From NCBI RefSeq assembly GCF_904849725.1, contig NC_058520.1, forward strand, positions 537,282,083 to 537,346,082: a stretch of 64,000 nucleotides of DNA, given 5' to 3'. Positions within the stretch are counted from its first letter, which is position 1. Every line of letters starts with the position of its first letter. Positions 11,170-23,798 of the stretch are shown here, in pieces. The notes beneath the pieces were generated by a model. That model saw only the letters and a program-made list of their open reading frames with translations, was not told the DNA's origin and did not search any database. The position numbers and the translations under genes are program-made. The stretch comes from Hordeum vulgare subsp. vulgare. Taxonomy: Eukaryota; Streptophyta; Magnoliopsida; Poales; Poaceae.

Positions 11170-13855
11170 AGCATCCCCAAGCTTAGCTCTTGCTCGTCCT
11201 CGAGTAGGGAAGTGATAAAGCATGAATTTTTTATGTTGCATGCTACCTAACATAGTTGTCCTTTGTAACTTCTCTCACGTGACATGAATGTTCAGATCCG
11301 TTAGATTCAAAACAATAGTTTGCTATTGACGTGGAAACAATAATAATTCAAGCAAACTAGCAAGGTAATCATGAACTTTCAAAATAACAAGGCCAAAAGA
11401 AAGTTATCCCTACAAAAGCATATAGTCTGGCTATGCTCTATCATCATTGCACAACGAATTTAAATCATGCACAACCCCGGTATTGGCCAAGTAATTGTTT
11501 CACACCTTTACTTTCTCAAACCTTTTCAACTCTCACGCAATACATGAGCGTGAGCCATGGTTTTAGAACTATAAGTGGTGTGGAGTGTGGTGGAGGTTGC
11601 AAGGCAAACAGGGAGAAGATGGTCACATTGACTAGGATATCAATGAGCTATGGAGATGCTCATTAATAGATATCAACGTGAATGAGTAGGGATTTCCATA
11701 CAAGAGATGCACTAGAGCTATGAGTATGTGAAAGCTCTTAAGGAAAACTAGTGGGTGTGCATCCAACTTGCTTGCTCACGAAGACCTAAGGCAATTTTGA
11801 GGAAGCCTATTATTGGAATATACAAGCCAAGTTATATAATGAAAATTTCCCACTAGCTATATGGTGGTGACAAAACGAGAGACTCTCAATCATGAAGATA
11901 ATGGTGCTTAATATGCACAAGTGTGGAAACGTGGTAGCATTGTCCCTTCTCTCTTTTTCTCTCATATTTTTTTGGGTGGGCTCTTTGGCCTCTTATTTAT
12001 TTATTTATTTATTTTGGTGGGCATCTTTGGCCTCTTTTATTTCCTCACATGGGACAATGCTCCATCAATGATAAACATCACACTTTCAACTCAAAACTTA
12101 GAACATCGATGACTCTATATGGAATGCCTTCGGTAGTGTACCGTGACAATGATCTAGCATGGCATAGACATTAATGGAAACATCATGCTAGCTATCTTAC
12201 GATCATGCAATGGCAATGTAGACGTGGTGGCACATGTCATGCTGGTAGTTGCATGGCAATATATCTCAGAATGACTTTGAAAAAGCCATAGTAGGTAGGT
12301 ATGGTGGCTGTTTTGAGGGAGGCTAATGGTGGGTTTTGTGCACCGGCGAAAGTTGCATGGTACTAAGAAGATAGTGATGGTGGAAGGTGAAAGTGCATCT
12401 ATACCATGGACTCAACATTAGTCATGAAGAACTCATATACTTGTTGCAAAAGTTTTATTAGTAATCGAAACAAAGCATTCAATGCATACTTCTAGGGGAA
12501 GGGTTGGTAGGTATAAGCCATCGCGCGATCCCGACCGCCACGCAAAGGATGACAATCAATAGACTAATCATGCTCAGACTTCATCACATAGCGGTTCACC
12601 ATACGTGCATGCTATGGGAATCAGTAACTTCAACACAAGTATTTCTAGATCCACAACACCTTACTAGCATGACTTCAATATTACCAAAACCACAACTCAA
12701 AACTAATTGAGATGAATCAAACTTCTCTAACTATTCAATGCACATGAAGGTGGAAGTTTTCGTATCCCTTTGGATAACTACCCCTTTTAAGACTACTTTC
12801 AAAGCATAGATCAACTACCAAGTCACGCACCGCTGTGCTCTAAAATATATAAGTGAAGCACATAGAGCAAAAGTATCTAGCTCAAAAGATATAAGTGAAG
12901 CACATGTGAGCTGAATTGTCTACCAAAGGATATAAGTGAAGCTCGACAAAATCATGGTGAGTGCATGTATCTCTCTCTAGGTGTGCAGCAAGTATGATTG
13001 TGACACAACAAAAATAAAAGACTCCTACGATACAAGACGCTCCAAGCAAAAACACATAACATGTGGTGAATAAAAATATAGCCCCAAGTAACGTTACCGA
13101 TGGATTGAAGACGAAAGAGGGGATGCCTTCCCGGGGCATCCCCAAGCTTAGGCTTTTACGACATCCTTGACTCTCTTGGGGTGCCTTGGGAATCCCCAAG
13201 CCTGATCTCTCGCCACTCTTTATCTCTTTGTCCATAAGAACTTCACCCAAAACTTAAAAACTTCACAACACGAAACTTAAACAGAAACTCGTGATAACAT
13301 TAGTATGAGAAAGCAAACCACCACTTCCTTAGGTACTGTAGCAAACTTAAATTCTACTTATGCTGATGTTGGGTTACTTTATATTCAATCTTCCATGGCT
13401 AATACCCTCCGATACTATCCATAGTTTCATCAAAATAAGCAACCAACTCAATAAAAACAGAATCTGTTAACAGCAGACCAGTCTGTAGCAATCTGTATAT
13501 TTCGTATACTTCTGGAACTTCAAGAAATCTGAAAAATTACGAAAGTCTGCATAAATTGCATATAAATCAGCAGCAAAAATAATCAACTCAAAAGCTTTTA
13601 CAAAATAAAAATTAAAATTATTATCGTGAGCAGAAAGTTTCTGTCTTTTTTCAGCATGATCAAACAATCATCACCAAGACTAATCATAACGGTTTTGCTT
13701 GGCACAAACACAAAAAGAAACACAAAAGACACAATCATAACAGAATTATGAAGGTGTGGAGAAAACAAAAAGCAAAGAAAAATTTATTCATTGGGTTGCC
13801 TCCCAACAAGCGCTATCATTTAACGCCCTTAGCTAGGCATTGATTTCAATGATGC
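11170..13855 (-). other. Interior of the non-autonomous element, non-coding part
   Basis: The purine tract lies at 11170-11185 (minus strand), beside the 3' LTR. The rest is AT-rich with scattered short frames. A stretch near 13115-13205 repeats the CCCCAAGCTTAG motif of the purine-tract region (13138-13151 against 11173-11186). No conserved protein domain was recognised. Confidence 0.7.
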
Positions 13856-14647
13856 TCACATAAAAGGTAAGGATTGAAACACAAAGAGAGCATCGTGGAG
13901 AAAATGGCTAGCACATTTGAGTCTAACCCACTTCCTATGCATAGGGATTTTGTGATCAAACAATTTATTGGAGCAACAATCAACTAGCATAGGAAGGCAA
14001 AACAAGCATAGCTTCAAAAATTTCAACATATGGAGAGGAAGCTTGATACTATTGCAATAAGTAGAAGCATATGATCCTCTCTCATAGTAATTTTCAGTAG
14101 CATCATGAATGAATTCAAAAATATAACCAGCACCTAAAGCTTTCTTTTCATGATCTACAAGCATAGAAATTTTACTACTCTCCACATAAGGAAATCTATT
14201 CTCAAGAATAGTAGTGGGAGTATCGTAAAAGACTTGAGCACTACAAATAGTTTCCACATTGAAAAAGCAAGGTTTAGCAAAGGGGTTCTCGAGAGTATGG
14301 AAAGGTTTATCATCCCTCTTCTTTAAAGCATAAGTATCCTCACAATAATCATCATAGATAGGGGGCATGCTTTCATCAAAATAATTTTGATCATTCAAAA
14401 TGGAAGAACTAAAAAGATCATCTTTATCAAATATAGCATCCCCAAGCTTGTGGCTTTCCATATCATTAGCATCATGGGTATTCAAAGAATTCATGCTAAG
14501 AACATTGCAATCATGCTCATCATTCACATATTCTATGCCAAGCATTCTATGTAATTCTTCTTTCAGCACTTGAGCACAATTTTCCTTCCCATCATGCTCA
14601 CGAAATACATTGAAAAGGTGGAGCATATGAGGCATCCGCAATTCCAT
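13856..14647 (-). CDS. Uncharacterised 263-aa ORF of the non-autonomous element
   Basis: An intact frame starting MELRMPHMLHLFNVFREHDG and ending LFVFQSLPFM, lying just downstream of the primer site where gag would be expected. It is rich in acidic residues in the middle (YDDYCEDTYALKKRDD) and has a Cys/Leu-rich patch near residues 209-226. No zinc knuckle, protease or RT motif is visible. I recall similar ORFs as recurrent hypothetical proteins of Triticeae repeats but cannot assign a function. That a frame of this length is still open in an element about 1.3 million years old suggests it was selected until recently, or is shared with a partner element. Confidence 0.6.
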   Translation of the reverse strand: MELRMPHMLHLFNVFREHDGKENCAQVLKEELHRMLGIEYVNDEHDCNVLSMNSLNTHDANDMESHKLGDAIFDKDDLFSSSILNDQNYFDESMPPIYDDYCEDTYALKKRDDKPFHTLENPFAKPCFFNVETICSAQVFYDTPTTILENRFPYVESSKISMLVDHEKKALGAGYIFEFIHDATENYYERGSYASTYCNSIKLPLHMLKFLKLCLFCLPMLVDCCSNKLFDHKIPMHRKWVRLKCASHFLHDALFVFQSLPFM

Positions 14648-14730
14648 TTTTTTTGTAGTTTTCTAGCGAAAGAACAAGAAACAAAAAGATTCGATTGCAA
14701 GATCTAAAGATATACCTTCAAGCGCTAACC

Positions 14731-14810
14731 TCCCCGGCAACGGCGCCAGAAAAGAGCTTCGTTGACGGGATGTTAGTGTCGCTTACCTAGCCTCCCCGGC
14801 AACGGCGCCA
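14731..14810 (-). other. Duplicated tRNA-Asp primer-binding site
   Basis: The minus-strand primer site TGGCGCCGTTGCCGGGGA is present twice, at plus-strand 14793-14810 and 14731-14748, within a tandem duplication of about 61 bp. It is the exact complement of the 3' end of plant tRNA-Asp(GUC), from knowledge of that tRNA. The copy nearer the LTR is 10 nt away from it. Confidence 0.88.
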
Positions 14811-14820
14811 GAAAAGAGCT

Positions 14821-16469
14821 TGATGTCTACTACGCAACCTTCTCCTTGTAGACGTTGTTTGGCCTCCAAGTGCAGAGGTTTGTAGGACAGTAGCAATTTT
14901 CCATCAAGTGGGTAACCTAAGGTTTATCAATCCGCAGGAGGCGTAGGATGAAGATGGTCTCTCTCAAGCAACCCTGCAACCAAATAACAAAGAGTCTCTT
15001 GTGTCCCCAACACACCCAATACAATGGTAAGTTGTATAGGTGCACTAGTTCGGCGAAGAGATGGTGAAACAAGTGCAATATGGATGGTAGATATAGGTTT
15101 TTGTAATCTGAAATTACAAAAACAACAAGGTAACAAGTAACAAAAGTGAGCACGAACGGTATTGTAATGCGTGGAAACAAGGCCTAGGGTTCATACTTTC
15201 ACTAGTGAAGTTCTCTCAACAATGATAACATAATTGGATCGTATAACTAGCCCTCAACATGCAACAAAGAGTCACTCCAAAGTCACTAATAGCGGAGAAC
15301 AAACGAAGAGATTATTGTCGGGTACGAAACAACCACAAAGTTATTCTTTCTGATCGATCTATTCAAGAGTTCATACAAGAATAACACCTTAAGATACATA
15401 TCAACCAAGACCCTAATGTCACCTAGATACTCCATTGTCAGCTCAAGTATCCGTGGGCATGATTATAGGATATGCATCACATAATATCAGAATCATCTAT
15501 TCAACCAACACATAGAACTTTAAAGAGTGCCCCAAAGTTTCTACCAGAGAGTCAAAACGTGTGCCAACCCGTTTGCATAGGTTCCCAATGTCACGAACCC
15601 GCAAGTTGATCACCAAAACATACATCAAGTACTCACATGAATCCACGTGTGCCAACCCATATGCATAGGTTCCCAATTGTTACAAACCCGCAAGTTGATC
15701 ACAGCAGATAGACACGTGCAAGACATACATCAAGTGTTCTCAAAGACTCAATCCGATAAGATAACTCTAAAGGGGAAACTCAATTCATTACAAGAAGGAG
15801 AGGGGGAAGAACATCATAAGATCCAACTATAGTAGCAAAGACCATGGTACATCGAGATCAAGACATCTCAAGAACACAAGAGAGAGAGATCAAACACACA
15901 GCTACTGGTACATACCCTCAGCCCCGAGGGAGAACTACTCCCTCCTCGTCATGGAGATCGCCGGGATGATGAAGATGGCCACCGGAGATGGATCCCCCCT
16001 CCGGCAGGGTGTCGGAACGGGCTCCAGATTGGTTTTTGGTGGCTACAGAAGCTTGCGGCGGTGGAACTCCCAATCTAGGTTTCTTTTTGGAGGTTTCTGA
16101 ATTTATAGGAATTTATGGCGGTGGAATTGCGTCAGTTGGGCCCACGAGGAGGTCACAAGCCTGCGCGCCACCACCGGGGGTGGTGGCGGCGTGAGGGCTT
16201 GTGACTCCCTCATGGCCCATCTCGCCTTCTCCCAAAGCTTCGGAAGTCTCTTTTGGTCCAAAAAATCATCGTAAAGTTTCATTCCATTTGGACTCCGTCT
16301 GAAAATGGGCCAAAAACACGGAAAAAGAGAAACTGGCACTTGGCACTGAGTTAATAGATTAGTCCCAAAAAAGATATAAAATAGCACATTCATGCATATA
16401 AAACATCCAAAGTTGACAAGATAATAGCATGGAACCAGCAAAAATTATAGATACGTTGGAGCCGTATCA
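14821..16469 (-). repeat. 5' LTR of the minus-strand non-autonomous element
   Basis: 1649 bp with TG...CA termini. Read on the minus strand it starts TGATACGGCTCC and ends GTAGACATCA. It is followed by the right copy of the CTTAT duplication (16470-16474). Confidence 0.9.
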
Positions 16470-16474
16470 CTTAT

Positions 16475-17359
16475 GGACAAGAAAATAAAACTGCATACAG
16501 TTCTGCTAGATATGATCTATAATGGAATTAACAGAAGACGAGTTATTTCTGCAATGGCACAAAGGTTCAGTTTGCTTAATCAAATTAAGTGTACATATAC
16601 TAGAAGGAATTGCCTTGCATGTTTATGAGCTAACAAGGAGTTGTTTGCTCTTCCTCAAAGTTATAGTGCGAGTTAGCTGATTTTTAGTGCCCTTTTTATC
16701 ACTTGGCATGTGAGAATTTTGACATGCTCGAACTAAACCAGTCCTTATTTTTTATATGCATGTTTCTTCAGCACTATCATGTGTGCCAATTTGAATTCCA
16801 TCTGAGGGATGTGATGTACCAAAATTGAGTTTTGATAAGAACACTAGAATGCCAATGACACACAGTCAACATAGCATGTTCTTGCAGCAATAACAATTTA
16901 TGCGAGAAATACATGAGAGAATGCTTAGATGGATAGCCATTTTAAGCTGACCACATGCTCACAATGTTATTTAGACACAGTAATGGAAAATGGCTTTGTT
17001 TCACTCTAGTCGTTCCATTCTATTTGTTTAGTTTTGTTTGTTATCCTTCACTATGAGATTTTCTTTCCCAGATCGACTATCCTTCGGAAGCTCTGGTACA
17101 ATAATTTTTTTACGACATAAAACACTTGTCACCGGTATTTAGGTGTTGTAGCCCTTAAGTTTTAAAATCTCTCGATTTGTATATGGTCAAAATTAGTTGA
17201 ACATACTAACTGTAAATAGAGATACACACACAGTTCTCAAATGAGGAATTGTGCTTCTTCCCATTTCATGTTATGTTGCTTTAACTTGAAAGCACCTCTT
17301 GTTAGTTTTCACTTACATGCTCATTGCTATTTTTTCTTAGGTTCTACTATTGTGCACAT
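16475..17359. other. Intergenic host sequence
   Basis: AT-rich sequence that was contiguous with 9502 before the insertion. No gene, MITE or RNA is recognised. Confidence 0.5.
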
Positions 17360-17364
17360 GATAC

Positions 17365-17741
17365 TCTTAGGTTGATCTCTCCCGTGTGGGCCCAACAACT
17401 CATCGGACCCCTGATACACGCGCCCTGATCGGGGGCGCCCAACCCATTATGGTTGGTGGGCCCCTGTGACCCGCGCTATATAAACAGATGTGTGGGTCGG
17501 GGCATGAACGATGAAGTTCACTACAGCCACAAACCCCACCGACACTCCCTTCCGATCTAGGGTTAGCGCGGTGCTCACGGGAAGCACCACTTCCACCTCT
17601 CCATCACTCTGTCATCACCGCCGTCACCGTCTCACCATGGACGCCGGCGGGACCACCTCAAGTGCAAGACAAGGTAATACATCACATCTAGATACAACTA
17701 CTGTAAGTGTCCAACACATCCGATCCACATCCGGTCTAACA
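17365..17741 (+). repeat. 5' LTR of the old Copia element
   Basis: Starts TCTTAGGTTG (the second base mutated from TG) and ends GGTCTAACA. A TATATAAAC box lies at about 17478. Confidence 0.9.
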
Positions 17742-19129
17742 ATGGTATCAGACCACGTTGTTGTTGGATCTTCGGTAGAAAAAGAAATCCCCAAAAGAAC
17801 CCTAGCAGGACATAGAATCAAACCAAAAAAAAGTACACTGGAGTAGGGCCTCGGGCCTCGGCGGCAAAGAGCACCGCCACAAGGCCGTGCTTGTTCCTCT
17901 CGATCCTGACGCGCATCGGCAAGCCCTAGGCACCGAGATGAAGAACTACCCCCAGAGGGGCAAAGGGCATCACAACCAAACCGCTCGACGGTGGCGCGCT
18001 CACCGCAAGGTGGACGCTCAGCCAACGAGGGGGAAGGCCACGGGGCCGCCGCCGGTTCTCCCCTTCTCTTTCACAAGAAGGACAAAAAGAAGTGGGGAAG
18101 GCCACGGGCCGCCGCCGGATCTCTCTCTCTAGCAGAGGGAAGGAAGGAGGAAGAGGAGGCTCGCACCGTGGGAGCGTCCCACGCCGTCGCTGGCTCGCCG
18201 TCGGCATGACGGGGCCGCAAGATAAGGCCGCCGCCGCGGGCGAGAGGCGGGACAGGAAGAGGTGCTCGGGGGGGGGGGGGGGACTAGGGTGTTTCCCTCC
18301 CGTAGGCACTGGAGCCGATTTGTTTTCGGCTAAAGGGCCGACGACCGTCGGAGCCCCGATCGAGCGGTACTAACCCTAGCCCCCAGCAGGCCACTTGGGC
18401 CAAAGGGAGGAGGGGCGGCCCAGGCTGTGTCCGATGGCCCAGTCGAAGCAGGCAGCGAGCCACGTGGGAGAGGGCTCGGGCCCTGGGCGAATGAGCCAGT
18501 TTTCGGCCTAGAGAGGCCCTAGCCGTTTTTTCTATTAAAGTTGCTATTTTTGTCTAATTTTTTAGGCAAATTTCAAAGAGTTATTCTTCTATGCAATTTT
18601 TCCAACAAAAAAATTGTTTAGAAAATAGAAAATAAAATAGAAATGTTTCTGCAAAGAAAAATAGTAGTTTCTGAAAATAAAAATAAAGACATTTTCAGAA
18701 AAAAGGAAAGTTGATGAATTTTATAAAGAAAACAATAAAAGTTCAAGATTTTTTTACTTGGTCAAAGAAAAGTTCGTGTAAAGTAGAAGAAGTACATGAA
18801 TTTTATATTCACGTTTTTCCGCTGCAAAGTAAATTTATAATGCTCTTTGACGAAGAAAACAAAAGTTTAAAGAGCATCTATTTAAATAACACATTAAAGT
18901 GGTTATTTACGGAAATATGATTTTGTTATTTTTATGACCAATGTCGTTAATAACACGATCATGTCTTATTTTTGCTATAAAAGGTGCATTATTTCTATTT
19001 TTTCCCCAATAGTAATACAGATTTAATTGCATAAACAATTATATGTTTAATTTGACCAACACTAGATTAATGCATGCTATTGTTACAAGGATCTCACTTA
19101 AATTGTGATTTTCAGGAGGCTACCACTTG
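17742..19129 (+). other. Leader of the old Copia element with a GC-rich block
   Basis: 1.39 kb between primer site and gag. 17850-18520 is strongly GC-rich and contains a direct repeat built on GGGGAAGGCCACGGG and CCGCCGCCGG (18031-18055 and 18096-18120), while 18530-19100 is strongly AT-rich. The GC block may be captured host sequence. The frames in it are not supported as genes. TTTTCAG at 19110-19116 just before gag looks like a splice acceptor. Confidence 0.6.
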
Positions 19130-22100
19130 ATGAGTTGCTTAAAAGATGTTCCGACACTCAGAGGTGACAACTACACCGAGTGGAGGAAGAAAGTAGATAT
19201 GGCATTTGTGTGTGCTGAGGTGGACTAGGTTGTGGATGAACCACAGCCGGTTAGACCTACAAAGTTAATCACAGAGGCCACTGATGATGATGTTGCGTGG
19301 GATAAAAAGAGGAGGGTGTATGCTCCAGTGGAGATGTCATACACCCTCAGCAATAAAAAGTGGATCAATGCCAACAAAAATTGTATGGAATTTATAAAGA
19401 ATACAATTGAGAACGCCATTGTGGGCTTAATTGCAGAGTGCTCTTCCGTAGGGGAGTTGCTTACAAAGATAAAGAGCCAGTTCACTAGTTCTTCAAAGAC
19501 ATATGCCACCCAGTTGATAAAGCAACCGGTGACAGAGAACTACACTGGCAGTGGTCATGGAATAAGAGAGCACATCCTCAGGATGAGCAACATGGCAGCA
19601 AAGCTCAAGGCCATGGATGCGGATATGGAGATCAAACCAGCGCTCCTGGTCTACCTAGTCATGGCTTCACTACCAAAGGAGTTTGAAACCTTTGTTGTAA
19701 ACTATAACATGTCACCTGAAACATTGAAAAGACAATAGCAATGTGTGTCCAAGAAGAGGACATATTTAAAGCCTCACATGGTGGTTCACTCAACTATGTG
19801 AAGGATAACAAGAAAAAGAATTACAATCAAAATAGCAAAGGTTCTCCTTCAAAGGCGCATGACAAATCTCACATGCAGCATCAGCATAAGCCCTTTCGAG
19901 TGGACAAAGACACCTGTCTCCACTACAAGCAGACTGGGCATTACAAGAAGGATTGCCCCGGCTCGTTAAAGTCCATAATGGCAAACAGAGGTAACGGCAT
20001 TGTCTCCTTTGTAAATGAATCCATGTATACACAGTTTACGAAATCTACTTGGTGGTTTGACTCAGGTGCAACTGTTCATGTTGAAAATTCATTAGAGGGA
20101 TTCCATCTATGCAAAGTAGAGAAAGAAGCATTGAAGTTGCAAATGGTGTCCAAGCAGAAGTTGAAGCTGTCGGCGACATCTCCTTGGAGTTAGCTGAAGG
20201 ATTCAAGCATTTGCTTAGAGACGTCTTATTTGTTCCTTCATGTCACAGAAATTTAATTAGTGTTTCGTGTTTGCATAAAGACAATTATGAATGTTATTTT
20301 GAACATGGCAAGTGTGCCATATGGTTTAATAATGCTTATGTGGGTGATGCTTTACTTCACAATGAGCTTTATCTATTATCACTTCGTGAAAAATTGTATT
20401 ATGTGTGCAATGTGAATGAGCAAGTTTCCTCATCGAACAAAGAACAAAATAAAAGAAAGAGAACTCACAACTCATCGAAATTATGGCACTGCCGCTTCGG
20501 CCATATTTCGAAGGGGAGAATAGAAAGACTAATTAAAAGTGAGATTCTCCCTCCACTAGAGTTCTCAGATTTAGAACAATCCATTGATTGTGCTAAAGGA
20601 AAGTATGTAAAACAAATCAAAAAGGGTGCAAACCGAAGCACATGAACACTACAAATAATTCAGACTGACATTTGTGGACCCTTTCCTGTGAAAAGTGTGG
20701 ATGGCTATGACTCGTTCATAACATTCACAGATGACTACTCCCGATTTGGTTATATTTATCCAATCAAAGAAAGAAATGAAGCATTGGATAAATTTAAAAT
20801 ATTCAAAGTGAAGTTGAAAATCAGCTTGACAAAAGAATAAAGATAGTGAGATCTGACCGTGGGGAGTACTACGGTCCGCACACTCCATATGGACAAGTCC
20901 TTGGACCTTTTGCAAAGTTCCTGCAGGAGACTGGCATAGTAGCCTAGTATTCAATGCCGAGCAAGCCTCAGCAAAATGGATTAGCTGAATAGCGTAACCG
21001 TACACTTATGGATATGGTTCGTAGCATGATGAGTTACTCCAACCTATCATTGGGATTATGGATGGAGATGCTTAAAACCGCCATTCACATTCTCAATAGA
21101 GTACCAAGCAAGTCGGTGCCCAAAACACCGTACGAGCTGTGGATAGGAAAAGTGCCATCCCTGCAACACTTCAGGGTGTGGGGATGCCTAGTTGAGGCCA
21201 AAATGTTTAATCCAAAAATTGCAAAGTTAGATCCCAAAACAGTAAGTTGCCCCTTCATTGGCTATCATGATAAATCAAAGGGTTTTCATTTCTACTGTCC
21301 AGAAAGATACACAAAGTTTGTAGAAACAAGACAGGCAGTCTTCTTAGAGGATGAAATGATGAGGGGGAGCATGGTAGATTAAAAAATTGATCTTGAGGAG
21401 AAGAGGGTGCATGCACCTAATCCGATGATTCAAGAGCCATTTTTCTCACTACTTGTTGTAACTCCAACCATGACAACTATGGGAGAAGATCCGAAACCTG
21501 TCCTTCAGGATCTTACTGAACCTTTTGTTGAACATGAAAGGGAGTTGCAGCAGCCAATTTTAGAAGATGTGCCACAGAATGAGGCACCTAGAAGGTCTAA
21601 CAGAAGTAGAAGATCAGTTATTTTTGTTGATTATAAAGTTTACAACACATAATTGGTTCATATGGAAGGTGATCCCGCTTCATATGAAGAAGCCATGAGA
21701 AGCCCTCACTCATCAAAGGGGGTGGAGGCAATGAAAGACGAAATGAACTCGATGAGTTCCAACGATGTTTGGGACTTAGAAATTATTTCTAAAGGAGCCA
21801 AAACAGTAGGCTGTAAATGGGTCTACAAAACTAAGTATGACTCTAATGGGAATATAGAAAAGTATAAAGCACGACTCGTGGCGAAAGGATTTACACAAAG
21901 AGAAGGGATAGACTACAATTAGACATTTTCCCCAGTCTCATGTAAGGATTCCTTCAGAATCATAATGGCATTAGTTGCACATTTTGATTTAGAGTTACAT
22001 CAAATGGATGTAAATACGACATTTTTAAACGAAGATTTAGAAGAAAATGTCTACATGAAACAACCCAAGGGTTTTATCATGGAAGGCAAGGAAGATATGG

Positions 22101-23241
22101 GATGTCGCCTGAAGAAATCCATTATGGACTAAGGCAAGCCTCTAGACAGTGGTATCTACAGTTTAACGATACAATTAAAAGATTTGGATTTAAAGAAAAT
22201 GTTGAGGATATCTGTGTTTATGCAATGTTCAAAAATGGAAAATACATTTTCCTAATCTTGTATGTGGATGATATCTTGCTTGCTAGCAATGGTGTTAGTC
22301 ATGCTACAAGAAACAAAAAAGTTTTTATCCTCAAACTTTGATATGAAAGATCTTGGTGATGCTTCATATGTTTTGGTCATTAAAATTCACCGAGATAGGG
22401 AAAATAGAGTCTTAGGACTATCGCAGAAAGCATATTTAGAGGAGGTTCTCAAAAAGTATAATATGCATGCGAGTAAGGCCACACCTGCTCCTATAGTCAA
22501 GGGTGGCAGTTTTGGGAAATTCCAATGTCCCAAGAACCAGTACGAGCTCGATCAGATGAAAGCAGTGCCATATACTTCGGTTGTTGGAAGTTTATAGTAC
22601 GCACAAGTGTGCACTCGCCCTGATTTAGCTTTTATCACCGGGGTACTCGGTAGATATCAAGAGAATCCAGGCCTAGAGCATTGGAAGATGGTAAAGAAAG
22701 CATTGCGTTATGCGCAAGGCACAAAGGACATCATGCTAACATACGGAAGATCTGATTTCCTAGAGATAAAAGGGTATTGAGACGCAGATTTTGCGGGGTG
22801 AGAGATGATAGAAAATCCACGTCAAGATACGTGTTCACTCTCGCTGTAGGGGCTATTTCGTGGAAAAGCTCCAAACAGTTCATAGTTACATCGTCCATGA
22901 TGCAAGCAGAGTTCATAGCATGTTTTGAAGCCAGCGGACAGGTGATATGGTTAAAGAAATTTATACCCGACTTGAAAGTGGTAGATTGTATTCACAAACC
23001 ACTAAAGATGTACTGTGACAACCAGCCCGCAGTATTCTATGCTCACAACAACAAGTCGAGTAATGCTACCAAGACAATAGATATATAGTATTATGTTGTG
23101 AAAGACAAAATCCAGGATCGCACTATAAGTCTCGAGCATATAAGGACAAAGGATATGCTTGCGGATCCGCTTACGAAAGGCTTACCACCCAATGTGTTCA
23201 AGGAACACTTAGCCGTCATGGGGTTAATGGAAAGCCTATGA
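19130..23241 (+). pseudogene. Decayed gag-pol of the old Copia element
   Basis: Gag opens at ATG 19130 (MSCLKDVPTLRGDNYTEWR) but meets TAG at 19226 and again at 19736. The zinc knuckle reads CLHYKQTGHYKKDC, so its second Cys has become Tyr (TAC at 19924). Protease FDSGA lies near 20057. The integrase HHCC region is at about 20484-20590, with its first CxxC Cys lost. Around 20640-21000 the integrase core is shifted and stopped. RT fragments carry YKARLVAKGFTQREGIDY, then TAG at 21920. YVDDILLAS is at 22261, and RNase H spans about 22770-23190. The last frame ends LADPLTKGLP... at 23239-23241. At least half a dozen stops or frameshifts rule out function. Confidence 0.88.
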
Positions 23242-23427
23242 TTCCTGGATCATGAGAGGCCCAAAAGGACCATAATTTGTTTCTGAACAAAACGTATGTT
23301 ATAGCTGTATGATTCTATTGGCAATTAAGCTGCGACGATGAGACATGCTCTATGTATCAATATGTGATGAAACAAATAAACTAGAAAGTATAAAGTCAAA
23401 AGTAAAAGTTGAGATCAAGGGGGAGAA

Positions 23428-23793
23428 TGTTAGGTTGATCTCTTCCGTGTGGGTCCAACGGCCCACCGGACCCCTGATCCACGCGCCCTGATCAGGGGCG
23501 CCCAACCCATTATGGTTGGTGGACCCCTGTGACCCGTGCTATATAAACAGAGGTGGGGGCCGGGGCACGGACAACGAAGTTCATCGCCGCCACAAATCCC
23601 ACCGGCACTCCCTTCCGATCTAGGGTTAGCGCGGTGCTCACGGGAAGCACCACCTCCCCCTCTCCATCTCTCTATCATCACGGCCATCACCATCTCACCA
23701 TGGACGCCGGCGGGAATACCTCAAATGCAGGACAAGGTAATACATCACATCTAGATGCAATTACCGTAAGTCTCCAACACATCCGGTCTAACA
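23428..23793 (+). repeat. 3' LTR of the old Copia element
   Basis: Starts TGTTAGGTTG directly after the purine tract and ends GGTCTAACA; TATATAAAC at about 23540. Followed by GATAC, the right target duplication. Confidence 0.9.
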
Positions 23794-23798
23794 GATAC

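Larger units (their letters stand above)
9508..16469 (-). mobile_element. Non-autonomous LTR retrotransposon (about 7 kb), complete, minus strand
   Basis: Complete element bounded by 5-bp duplications, with LTRs of 1662 and 1649 bp. Read on the minus strand it begins TGATACGTC, has a primer site matching tRNA-Asp beside the right LTR and a purine tract (AAGCTTGGGGATGC) beside the left LTR. Its 3.65-kb interior has no protease, reverse transcriptase or integrase, only one 263-aa ORF. The tRNA-Asp primer and the CTCGAGGACGAGC context before the purine tract are typical of Triticeae Gypsy elements, so it is probably mobilised by a Gypsy partner. About 58 substitutions were counted by hand between the LTRs (about 3.5 percent, roughly 1.3 million years). 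I do not name a family. Confidence 0.9.
17365..23793 (+). mobile_element. Old Copia LTR retrotransposon with short LTRs, complete but decayed
   Basis: Bounded by the duplication GATAC (17360-17364 and 23794-23798). LTRs are 377 and 366 bp; the left LTR carries an 11-bp extra CCGATCCACAT near its 3' end. A primer site TGGTATCAGA follows the left LTR (17743), and the purine tract AAGGGGGAGAA precedes the right LTR. About 38-40 differences over 366 bp (about 10 percent) imply some 4 million years, consistent with the many stops in its pol. Domain order PR-IN-RT-RH identifies Copia; the family is not named. Confidence 0.9.
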
